A DNA stretch of 64,000 nucleotides from Palsa-965 sp044448685 (GTDB lineage: Bacteria; Bacteroidota; Bacteroidia; Palsa-965): NCBI GenBank assembly GCA_044448685.1, contig JBIOHC010000002.1, positions 62,001 to 126,000 of the forward strand, in the 5' to 3' direction. Below the pieces are notes generated by a model, which was not told where the DNA came from, did not search any database, and saw only the letters and a list, made by a program, of their open reading frames with translations. Positions 15,487 through 22,384 of the stretch are shown piece after piece; position 1 is the stretch's first letter; every line of letters begins with the position of its first letter. A program made the position numbers and the translations under genes.

Positions 15487-15801
15487 TTAGTGTTCCAGTG
15501 GTTCCCGGCTTGTGTGACGCACACTAAGTATTTTAACAATCCCGGTGGCACTTAACGCCCGGTATGAAACACGATAACTATATACGGTCAAGGCCCTGTA
15601 TGTCCCATCATTGTTTATCTTTAATTTGTCCATTTGGTAAATCATAGGTGTTTTTTTCAAAGATTTTGTCCTGCCTAAAATGGCATGCTTTACAATGATG
15701 GGGGCTGTCAGGGATTCTTGCTCTAGTTGCTTACAAATGATATCTAACTGCTGGTATGCTTCCTTGTCCCAAACAACCTTATAGGTCTTTGGGCTTTTCA
15801 T
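15487..15801 (-). CDS. RelE/ParE-type toxin of a toxin-antitoxin module
   Basis: The 104-residue protein resembles the RelE/ParE fold: an N-terminal VVWDKEAYQQLDIICKQLE helix, a middle strand MIYQMDKLKINNDGTYRALT, and a final strand pair with YRVSYRAL and GIVKILSVRHTSREPLEH. The R-x-x-Y-R pattern and the VRHTSREP end match ParE-type toxins, most of which act on DNA gyrase or the ribosome; which of these is not decidable here. It overlaps the preceding antitoxin gene by ATGA (15798-15801), a standard TA arrangement. Confidence 0.82.
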   Translation of the reverse strand: MKSPKTYKVVWDKEAYQQLDIICKQLEQESLTAPIIVKHAILGRTKSLKKTPMIYQMDKLKINNDGTYRALTVYSYRVSYRALSATGIVKILSVRHTSREPLEH

Positions 15802-16025
15802 TTTCGAAGCTTATTTTCAACCTCCTCCTGCGTATAATATTCACCTTTATCAATACGTTTTTCGGCAGCCATTAGCTCCTTATTGTATTGAGCTCTTGTT
15901 AAACGTTTTTCTTTTGGGTCAACATTTAAAATATTTTTTATCATAGATAAAATAATCTCCTGCTGACGTACCGAAAGCATGGGTATATATACATTTAACT
16001 CTTTTTTTATTGCGGCAGTCTTCAT
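15798..16025 (-). CDS. Putative antitoxin
   Basis: The 75-residue acidic-to-basic protein is entirely helical in appearance (SVRQQEIILSMIKNILNVDP; RAQYNKELMAAEKRIDKGEY) and ends YTQEEVENKLRK, a C-terminal tail of the kind that wraps a RelE/ParE toxin. It lies first and overlaps the toxin gene by four bases. No DNA-binding ribbon-helix-helix pattern is obvious, so repression of its own promoter is not supported by sequence. I do not recognise a named antitoxin family. Confidence 0.75.
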   Translation of the reverse strand: MKTAAIKKELNVYIPMLSVRQQEIILSMIKNILNVDPKEKRLTRAQYNKELMAAEKRIDKGEYYTQEEVENKLRK

Positions 16026-16049
16026 GGTTTCAGATCTTCTTTATATATA

Positions 16050-16057
16050 CAAAAATA
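16050..16057 (-). promoter_or_regulatory. -10 box of the toxin-antitoxin pair
   Basis: TATTTTTG on the minus strand fits TAnnTTTG and lies 24 bases before the antitoxin ATG. The stretch around it is rich in alternating TATATA, which could serve as an operator, but no clean inverted repeat is seen. Confidence 0.45.
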
Positions 16058-16117
16058 AGCCTTTTTATATATTAACACAGGTCGCGGAACTCCCACCGGT
16101 TAATGCGGATATGAGCA

Positions 16118-16939
16118 TTATTTGCTCAGCAACTTCTTCATCACCCCCTGCAAAGCCTTCGCCTCCTCACCTGCTTTTTCCGCAAAATCTGCTCCTGAAG
16201 AAGCATAGAGAATACTCCGGGAGGCATTGACCAATAATCCGCATTGTTTGTTCATTCCGTACTTCGCCACTTCAGCCAGGCTTCCGCCCTGGGCTCCTAC
16301 TCCGGGCACAAGCAAAAAATGATCGGGAATGAGTTTACGGACATCTTTTAGCATTTCAGCACGTGTAGCACCTACAACATACATCATAGTATCGGCTGTG
16401 CCCCACTCTGCTGATTTGCGAATCACTTCAGCAAACAGAGGCTGGTTGCCGGTAAGGAGGTTCTGAAAATCCAATGCACCATTGTTAGAAGTAAGTGCAA
16501 GCACTATCACCCATTTATTCTTATACGTAAGAAAAGGTTTCACACTGTCTTCGCCCATATAAGGTGCTACGGTGATGGCGTCAAAATCCATCTTTTCCAG
16601 AAAAGCTTTGGCATACATTGCAGAAGTATTGCCTATATCTCCGCGTTTGGCATCGGCGATCAGAAAATGATGGGGGCATGTTTTGCGGAGATACAGCTCT
16701 GTTTTATCCAGACTTTTCCAGCCCCCAAGGCCGAGTGCTTCATAAAAAGCTGTATTGGGTTTATACGCCACGCAATAATCGCGTGTGGCATCAATGATGT
16801 GTTTGTTGAAAGCGAATACGGGATCGGCTTCCTTTTTGAGATGAGCAGGAATTTTGTCCATATCGGGATCAAGCCCGACACATAAAAAACTTCCTTTTCG
16901 GGTGATTTGTTCAAAAAGTTCCTGCCTGGTCATGGGCAC
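16118..16939 (-). CDS. pyrF: Orotidine 5'-phosphate decarboxylase (type 2)
   Basis: The 273-residue protein converts OMP to UMP, the last step of de novo pyrimidine synthesis. It carries the catalytic D-K-x-x-D cluster as LIADAKRGDIGNTSAMYAKA (Lys and both Asp present), FLCVGLDPDMDKIPAHL at the start, and a final phosphate-binding VPGVGAQGGSLAEV. The length is that of the longer type 2 OMPDC found in Bacteroidota. Starts Met1 (MPMTRQ) and Met3 (MTRQ) are both possible. It is 23 bases downstream of the desaturase, an apparently unrelated operon partner. Confidence 0.95.
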   Translation of the reverse strand: MPMTRQELFEQITRKGSFLCVGLDPDMDKIPAHLKKEADPVFAFNKHIIDATRDYCVAYKPNTAFYEALGLGGWKSLDKTELYLRKTCPHHFLIADAKRGDIGNTSAMYAKAFLEKMDFDAITVAPYMGEDSVKPFLTYKNKWVIVLALTSNNGALDFQNLLTGNQPLFAEVIRKSAEWGTADTMMYVVGATRAEMLKDVRKLIPDHFLLVPGVGAQGGSLAEVAKYGMNKQCGLLVNASRSILYASSGADFAEKAGEEAKALQGVMKKLLSK

Positions 16940-16962
16940 GAAGATAAGTATATGGGCTGATT

Positions 16963-18060
16963 TTAAACGACTACTTTGTCAGTACTGCCAAAATATTTCA
17001 GGAACAGGATATGGGCATACAAAGCCTTGGTAAAACTGGGACTGTCCAGATACGGAATACCGAATTCACCGGCTGTCTTTTTCACTATTTCAGAAATAGC
17101 GGGGTAATGGACATGACAAACCGTTGGAAATAAATGATGCTCGATCTGGAAATTCAATCCGCCTACATACCAGTTCAATATCCGGTTATGACGGGCAAAA
17201 TTAGCTGTGGTATTCATCTGGTGAACAGCCCAGTCGTTCATTATTTCACCTGTCTCGTCCGGCATTGGGAAGGTGGTTCCTCCTACCGTATGAGCCAGCT
17301 GAAATACCACACTCAGTACCAACCCGCAGATCATATGCATCATCACAAAACCCAGGATAAAAGCTCCGGGAGGATAGTGGAAAAAATAAATAGGTACGAA
17401 AACGGCGCAGAAGAGATAGATTAATTTAATTAAAACAACAGTAATCACCTGCTGACGGAATTCAGCAGCGCCGCTTCTGTTCACTTCCATTTTACGGTAC
17501 ACGAAGGTCTGGACAAAATCCTTGACTACGATCCAGTACAATGTGAGCAGGGAATAAAAAAAGAAAGCGTAGATATGCTGAAGCTTATAAGCGATATTGT
17601 ATTTCTTGTGAGGAGAAAGGCGCATCATCTGGGCTTCGTTGATATCATCGTCATGCCCGTGTATATTGGTATAGGTATGGTGGCGTACATTGTGCTGAAG
17701 CTTCCAGTTGAATACCGCTCCTCCAATAAGGTTCAGGGAATAACCCACCCAGCGGTTCACTGCGGCATTGGATGAATATGCATTGTGGTTGGCATCATGC
17801 ATGACAGACATACCAATACCGGCAATCATAATCCCCTGCACAATAAAAGTGATGATCAGGGCCAGAGGTGAGAGATGCACCATTAACATAAGTGCATAAC
17901 AACCCAGGTATGTTCCCAGGAGGATAATGGTTTTAATCACCATTTCTGCATTGGCATGACGGCTCAGCTTAGTCGTATTGAAATACTCATCCACATTCGC
18001 TTTGACTGTGCTGTAAAATTTGGATTTATCCTTATTGGAAAATTTAATTCTCTGGATCAT
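16963..18060 (-). CDS. Membrane fatty acid desaturase (acyl-CoA/front-end type)
   Basis: The 365-residue integral membrane protein has the three His boxes of the membrane desaturase superfamily: HDANHNAYS (H-x3-H), HNVRHHTY (H-x3-HH) and QIEHHLFP (Q-x-x-HH). Gln in the last box is typical of linoleoyl-CoA/front-end desaturases. Four hydrophobic segments surround the boxes. The iron pair in these residues oxidises an acyl chain; the exact double-bond position cannot be told. No fused cytochrome b5 domain is present, so an external electron donor is needed. It precedes pyrF in the same direction. Confidence 0.92.
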   Translation of the reverse strand: MIQRIKFSNKDKSKFYSTVKANVDEYFNTTKLSRHANAEMVIKTIILLGTYLGCYALMLMVHLSPLALIITFIVQGIMIAGIGMSVMHDANHNAYSSNAAVNRWVGYSLNLIGGAVFNWKLQHNVRHHTYTNIHGHDDDINEAQMMRLSPHKKYNIAYKLQHIYAFFFYSLLTLYWIVVKDFVQTFVYRKMEVNRSGAAEFRQQVITVVLIKLIYLFCAVFVPIYFFHYPPGAFILGFVMMHMICGLVLSVVFQLAHTVGGTTFPMPDETGEIMNDWAVHQMNTTANFARHNRILNWYVGGLNFQIEHHLFPTVCHVHYPAISEIVKKTAGEFGIPYLDSPSFTKALYAHILFLKYFGSTDKVVV

Positions 18061-18111
18061 GAATGTTTTATAAAAAGCTTGTACCGGATGATTGCATGCA
18101 AATTACATATT

Positions 18112-19611
18112 TTATTCCAGAATCAATTTACCGGAATATGATATCTCATCACCTCTTTCAATAGTATAGATATACAGGCCGGGACACAGCTCTCCTCTTT
18201 CCAGTTTGGCTTCTGACAGGTCGTGACCATGGCTCCTGAAAGCGATCTTCCTCCTCAGACAGCGGCCTTGCCCATCATACAGGTTCAGAAAATACGGGGC
18301 CCCTGCCCGGTCCGCTATAAGTACAGTACTTTCATCTGTCAGCGGGTTCGGAAACACCCTCACCTCTCTCAACTGCCTTGCCGCATCCCTTATGGAATTC
18401 GGGGAAAGACTGTCATAAAAACTATGTATCACCACAAAAGGGTTCTGTGCAATGGAATCATTTTTAAATCGCACGAGGAACACATCATTATTCCCGCTCC
18501 CGTAGCTGGTGGTGGCACCGGCAAATACTACCGTGCCATTGCCTCCTATAGCAACAGAATTTCCGCACTGGGTATTGTTGCCTCCGAATGAGGGACCGGC
18601 AATATAGTTTCCACCTGAATCATAATGCATGATATGCATAGAAGAAGAGCCATATCCTCCTCCGGCAGCAGCTCCGGCGATCAGAAAAGAAGCATCGGCG
18701 GCCTGGACCACATCTTTGCCAACTTCCTGCCAGGCCCCGTTGGTCAACTGTTCAATCCATTGCTGCCGGCCCTGATGATCCGTTTTCAGAAGCATAAGTC
18801 CACGCACACCACTGTGAACACTGTCCATACTTCCCATCTGAATGAAGCCCTGATCCAATGTAGGTACGATTGAATATCCGGAACTGTTACGTATACAACC
18901 GTAGGTGTGAGAGTTGCGCAATACCCCGTTGGTATCAACCTGTATCAGATAAGCACTCGTATCATGATTTCCGAAACTTGTTGTAGAACCTGTAATGGTA
19001 TAAAGTGTATCTCCTGTAATCGTGATTGAATTTCCGATATCACATCCCGTACCTCCGAATGTGCGGGTCCATACGGTATCACCGTTGCCGCGTGTGCGGA
19101 TCAGATACACATCACCGGAGCCTGCACCATAACTGTAGGTAAGACCACAAATGACAAAGCCTCCGTCCTTTGTTTGCTTTACAGAATAGCCGAAATCCCA
19201 GTCAGCTCCACCGTATGTTCTTTGCCAAAGCATACGTCCGGATGAATCGGCACGGACAAGGTATACATCATATCCACCGTTTCCATAGCTGTCTGTATAG
19301 CCGGCAAAGGCAAATCCTCTGTCAGCCGTTGTTGTTACTGCACAACCTGCCTGGTTGTCTCTGCCTCCGAATACGGCCGACCATTGACGGCGGCACAGGG
19401 AATCAAGACGGATCACATACATATTCGTATTCCCCTGTCCGTAGCTGCTGGTAGTGCCGCAGGCAATAAAGCCATTATGAAGGGCCGGTCTTATCTGATT
19501 GCAAACATCATCAAACTTTCCTCCGTAGGTATAGATCCAGGCTGTATCGGTCTGAGCCGGCAAAGACATGCCGGAGAAGAGAGCAAGAAAGAGGAGAATC
19601 GTTTTACCCAT
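18112..19611 (-). CDS. Secreted repeat protein with T9SS type A sorting domain
   Basis: A signal peptide (MGKTILLFLALFSGMSLPAQ) is followed by about seven repeats of 50-55 residues. Each repeat has the core GG(x)nD-x-G-x-S-x3-T-x-D-G-G-F-(x)3-G-x-T-x-S-Y-G-x-G and ends D-V-Y-L-(I/V)-R. The last 80 residues, VFPNPLTDESTVLIADRAGA through PGLYIYTIERGDEISYSGKL, form a T9SS type A sorting domain, so the protein should cross the outer membrane by T9SS. It resembles secreted beta-propeller-like cargo; no enzymatic motif is seen. It is 1 base downstream of the 17-residue repeat protein and probably co-transcribed with it. Confidence 0.85.
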   Translation of the reverse strand: MGKTILLFLALFSGMSLPAQTDTAWIYTYGGKFDDVCNQIRPALHNGFIACGTTSSYGQGNTNMYVIRLDSLCRRQWSAVFGGRDNQAGCAVTTTADRGFAFAGYTDSYGNGGYDVYLVRADSSGRMLWQRTYGGADWDFGYSVKQTKDGGFVICGLTYSYGAGSGDVYLIRTRGNGDTVWTRTFGGTGCDIGNSITITGDTLYTITGSTTSFGNHDTSAYLIQVDTNGVLRNSHTYGCIRNSSGYSIVPTLDQGFIQMGSMDSVHSGVRGLMLLKTDHQGRQQWIEQLTNGAWQEVGKDVVQAADASFLIAGAAAGGGYGSSSMHIMHYDSGGNYIAGPSFGGNNTQCGNSVAIGGNGTVVFAGATTSYGSGNNDVFLVRFKNDSIAQNPFVVIHSFYDSLSPNSIRDAARQLREVRVFPNPLTDESTVLIADRAGAPYFLNLYDGQGRCLRRKIAFRSHGHDLSEAKLERGELCPGLYIYTIERGDEISYSGKLILE

Positions 19612-19612
19612 A

Positions 19613-20020
19613 TCAGTTAAAATGAAAAAAGAAAAAGCATACGGCAGCCCATTCTTTTTTCACATTCCCGGAATAGCCGATGGTACTGTGGCTTTCATTT
19701 TCGACAGTGCCATCTGTGCGTACATAGCCAATGGTGCTGTGGCTTGAATTTTCAACCGTGCCATCATCCCTTACATAACCCATTGTGGAATGACTGCTGT
19801 TTTCGATCGCTCCATCCATACGTATATATCCTATGGTGCTGTGGCTGCTGTTTTCAATGGTTCCATCCGTACGTATATAACCGGCTGTAGAATGGCTGCT
19901 GTTTGAAATGGTGCCGTCGCCGCTGATATATCCTGTTGTGGAATGACTGCTGTTTTCAATGGTCTGTGAAAAACCGGCTGATGTCAGCAGCAGGAAGCTA
20001 TAAAGGAGAAAGGTTCGCAT
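19613..20020 (-). CDS. Secreted protein made of six 17-residue repeats
   Basis: A signal peptide (MRTFLLYSFLLLTSAGFSQ, 1-19) is followed by six tandem units of about 17 residues with consensus (I/V)-E-N-S-S-H-S-T-x-G-Y-(I/V)-R-x-D-G-T. This corresponds to 51-bp DNA repeats at about 19655-19960. A short hydrophobic tail (AAVCFFFFHFN) ends the protein. The regular G-Y and D-G turns suggest a stacked beta-strand (solenoid-like) fold; I recognise similar short repeats from other Bacteroidota hypothetical proteins but no named function. It is followed directly by the T9SS cargo at 18112-19611. Confidence 0.75.
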   Translation of the reverse strand: MRTFLLYSFLLLTSAGFSQTIENSSHSTTGYISGDGTISNSSHSTAGYIRTDGTIENSSHSTIGYIRMDGAIENSSHSTMGYVRDDGTVENSSHSTIGYVRTDGTVENESHSTIGYSGNVKKEWAAVCFFFFHFN

Positions 20021-20052
20021 GGGATGGGATTTCCATGCAAGTTAGGGAAAAA

Positions 20053-21129
20053 TTACGCCGAAACCCCACCTTCTTTCAACCGTTCCGCATTCTCAGCCAT
20101 ATGCAATGCATCTATCATTTCCTGTATATCTCCGTTCATGAAGTTAGGCAGGTTATGCATGGTCATATTGATGCGGTGGTCGGTAATACGGCTTTGGGGG
20201 TAGTTATAGGTACGGATCTTTTCAGACCGGTCGCCGGTGGCAACCAGGCTCTTCCTTCTTTTGGAATTGGCTTCATTGTGTTTTTGCAATTCCAATTCAT
20301 AGAGTTTGGTACGGAGCATGGTCATAGCTCTTTCCCGGTTTCCGAGCTGGGAACGTTCAACCTGGCAGACTACAACAATACCGGTTGGTTTATGTGTCAG
20401 CTGTACCTTGGTTTCAACTTTGTTTACATTCTGACCTCCTGCACCACCTGAACGGGAAGTCTGCATTTCCACATCTGCCGGGTTCAGCACCACATCTACC
20501 TCTTCGGCTTCGGGCATAACCATTACTGTAGCTGCGGAAGTATGTACACGACCCTGGGTTTCTGTCTGGGGTACCCTTTGTACGCGGTGCACACCCGATT
20601 CGAATTTCAGGGTACCATAGGGGTTTTCCCCGGTAACTTCGAAAATAACTTCCTTATATCCGCCGGCGGTACCCGGTGAACTGTCAATGACTTCCATTTT
20701 CAGGCCCTTATCATCAATGTATTTGGAATACATACGAAACAGATCCCCTGCAAAAATGCTCGCTTCATCCCCTCCTGTACCAGCACGGATTTCCATGACA
20801 GCATCTTTGGCATCTTCCGGATCTTTGGGAACCAACAGATTACGTATATGAGGCTCCAGAACATCCTTTTTCTGACTCAGCTCTTCCATTTCTGTTTTGG
20901 CCATAGCCCGGAAGTCTTCGTCCTTTTCATTCATCAGCACATTTTTGGCTGATTCTATATCCTCCAGCAGTTTCTTATAGTCGTAATAAGCGGTAACAAT
21001 GACTTTCAGATCTTTGTATTCCTTGTTCAGTTTGGTAAAGAGCTTCATATCCGAAATTACCTTCGGATCAGAGAGTTGTCTTTCCACATCTTCCCAACGG
21101 TCTTTAATATCCCTCAGCTTGTCTAACAT
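20053..21129 (-). CDS. prfA: Peptide chain release factor 1
   Basis: RF1 reads UAA and UAG and triggers peptidyl-tRNA hydrolysis. The start is ATG at 21129 (MLDKLRDIKDRWEDVERQLS), giving 358 residues. The GGQ catalytic loop is present as SGGAGGQNVNKVET, with the anticodon-like specificity region upstream. The open frame continues for 273 bases upstream into the 21-bp array, but that extension is not RF1-like, and a perfect -10 box at 21142-21135 lies only 5 bases before the chosen ATG. It is 32 bases upstream of the repeat-protein gene. Confidence 0.96.
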   Translation of the reverse strand: MLDKLRDIKDRWEDVERQLSDPKVISDMKLFTKLNKEYKDLKVIVTAYYDYKKLLEDIESAKNVLMNEKDEDFRAMAKTEMEELSQKKDVLEPHIRNLLVPKDPEDAKDAVMEIRAGTGGDEASIFAGDLFRMYSKYIDDKGLKMEVIDSSPGTAGGYKEVIFEVTGENPYGTLKFESGVHRVQRVPQTETQGRVHTSAATVMVMPEAEEVDVVLNPADVEMQTSRSGGAGGQNVNKVETKVQLTHKPTGIVVVCQVERSQLGNRERAMTMLRTKLYELELQKHNEANSKRRKSLVATGDRSEKIRTYNYPQSRITDHRINMTMHNLPNFMNGDIQEMIDALHMAENAERLKEGGVSA

Positions 21130-21134
21130 GGGCG

Positions 21135-21142
21135 CAAAGGTA
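21135..21142 (-). promoter_or_regulatory. -10 box of prfA, near-leaderless
   Basis: TACCTTTG on the minus strand fits TAnnTTTG exactly and ends 5 bases before the prfA ATG, so the transcript would begin at or just beside the start codon. Confidence 0.6.
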
Positions 21143-21205
21143 AAAAAATACATAATCCGGTGGAAGGCAGGGATACTGAAGAAGAGATTCATTACCCGAG
21201 AGGAT

Positions 21206-21703
21206 ACGGCAAAAGCCATGTGGGTTTTTGAGCGGGCCCGTGTGGGGACAAACACTATCCCTTTCAGGACAAACAACATCCTATCCGGAACAATCACCAT
21301 CCCGATAGAGACAATCATTATCCTGAACCGGGCATTCACTATCCAGAACCGGACATTCACTACCCCGTACCGGGCATTCACTATCCAGAACCGGACATTC
21401 ACTACCCCTTACCGGACATTCACTATCCCGAACCGGACGATCACTATCCTGAACCGGACGATCACTATCCTGAACCGGACATTTACCATCCCGTACCTGA
21501 CATTCACTATCCTGAATAGGGCACTCACCATCCTGAACCGGACAATCACTATCCCTCACCGGACAATCATTATCCTTAACCGGAGAATCATAATCCTTAA
21601 CCGGAGAATCACGATCCCTAACGGGACAGTCGCCTTCTTGTCCTGGACGGCAAAAGTCCTGTTGGTTTTTGAGCGGTTCTGTGTGGGGACAATCACCATC
21701 CCG
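21206..21703. repeat. 21-bp minisatellite with in-register flanking duplication
   Basis: The 805-base gap between prfA and the small repeat gene contains a tandem array at 21246-21644, 19 units of exactly 21 bases with consensus GGACATTCACTATCCTGAACC. The 57-base flanks 21206-21262 and 21647-21703 are near copies of each other (ACGGCAAAAG then GGTTTTTGAGCGG and GTGTGGGGACAA), displaced by 441 = 21 x 21 bases, so the flank is in phase with the array. Because 21 is a multiple of 3, both strands have long open frames; I see no evidence that they are translated. From 21704 to 21879 no gene or clear signal is seen. Confidence 0.9.
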
Positions 21704-21879
21704 CCCGAAACAGACCGTTTCTTTAAAGGGTTTGTTCGTTTTACTTAAAGAATCTGTTCATCTATCTTAGCGATAAGTATCAGGAAATATGTTTAAGTGA
21801 TCAAACGAACAGTTTGAATTCCTGAACTGTCATCCAAATTACTCAAAGAAAGTAGTGTAGTCAATACGCTAAAAGACGT

Positions 21880-21911
21880 AAAAAAAAGTCCCGACGGGTT
21901 GATCGGGACTT
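21880..21911 (-). terminator. Intrinsic terminator of the small repeat-protein gene
   Basis: AAGTCCCGA (21886-21894) pairs with TCGGGACTT (21903-21911); on the minus strand it is followed by a T run (21887-21880). It lies 24 bases after the gene's stop at 21935. Confidence 0.85.
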
Positions 21912-21934
21912 CTTTATTAAACAGGCATCCGGAA

Positions 21935-22273
21935 TTATTTTTTCGGAGCGGGAGCAGGCTTGGCAGCATCCTTATTGGCTTTGTATCGCATATCAGGAGT
22001 ACCGTCCTTCTTGGTTGGACCTGCAGCAGGCTTTTCTTTATTCTCTTTGTAACGCTTATCAGGAGTGCCGTCTTTCTTGGTGGGGCCTGCAGCGGGCTTA
22101 TCAGCAGCAGGTTTGTCGGCCTGGATTCCTTTTCCGGAAGTTGCAGCAGGGGTGTTTTTCTTTTCCTCTGTAGCCTTAGGCTTGGATTTTACACCACCTG
22201 TAGTTTTATCCTGTGCCAGTGTGATACCGGTGCTGAATACAAGTGCTAATAGAAAGCTGAGAATCGTTTTCAT
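21935..22273 (-). CDS. Small secreted Lys/Ala/Pro-rich protein with internal repeats
   Basis: The 112-residue protein has a signal peptide (MKTILSFLLALVFSTGITLA, cut before QDKTT) and then a low-complexity region rich in Lys, Pro, Ala and Thr. The segment PAAGPTKKDGTPDKRYKENK is repeated once as PAAGPTKKDGTPDMRYKANK. Its isoelectric point should be high, and no structured domain is visible. Similar DGTPDMRYK-type repeats occur in hypothetical exported proteins of Bacteroidota, but I know no function. It has its own terminator. An ATG at 22273 is the only sensible start. Confidence 0.75.
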   Translation of the reverse strand: MKTILSFLLALVFSTGITLAQDKTTGGVKSKPKATEEKKNTPAATSGKGIQADKPAADKPAAGPTKKDGTPDKRYKENKEKPAAGPTKKDGTPDMRYKANKDAAKPAPAPKK

Positions 22274-22384
22274 CGTTAAGTTTTTTTGGTTGAAATATGA
22301 ATTACAAAGATCAGACCAAAATTAATTCATTCCCTGACACCTTTTTCTTTTTTTCGAATAATTCATTGACAATCAATCAACAGC

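Noticed and set aside
19655..19960. 51-bp tandem repeats as a CRISPR array
   Set aside because: The repeats are contiguous and in frame within a gene, with no spacers and no cas genes.
21130..21402. In-frame N-terminal extension of prfA into the array
   Set aside because: Residues upstream of MLDKLRDIKD are not RF1-like, and an exact -10 box lies 5 bases before the normal start.
21281..21559. Minus-strand 92-codon ORF of Cys-containing heptads (DSECPVQ)
   Set aside because: Same array effect; no start signal, no context, and the heptads drift like a non-coding minisatellite.
21246..21644. 21-bp repeats as a CRISPR or replication-iteron array
   Set aside because: Units are contiguous without spacers, and there is no rep gene or DnaA-box pattern nearby.
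20999..21748. Plus-strand ORF of 249 codons antisense to the prfA start and across the 21-bp array, with heptads RTFTIPN/RTITILN
   Set aside because: The open frame results from a 21-base unit that keeps every frame free of stops; it overlaps prfA antisense, has no signal or promoter, and its flanks do not resemble coding sequence.
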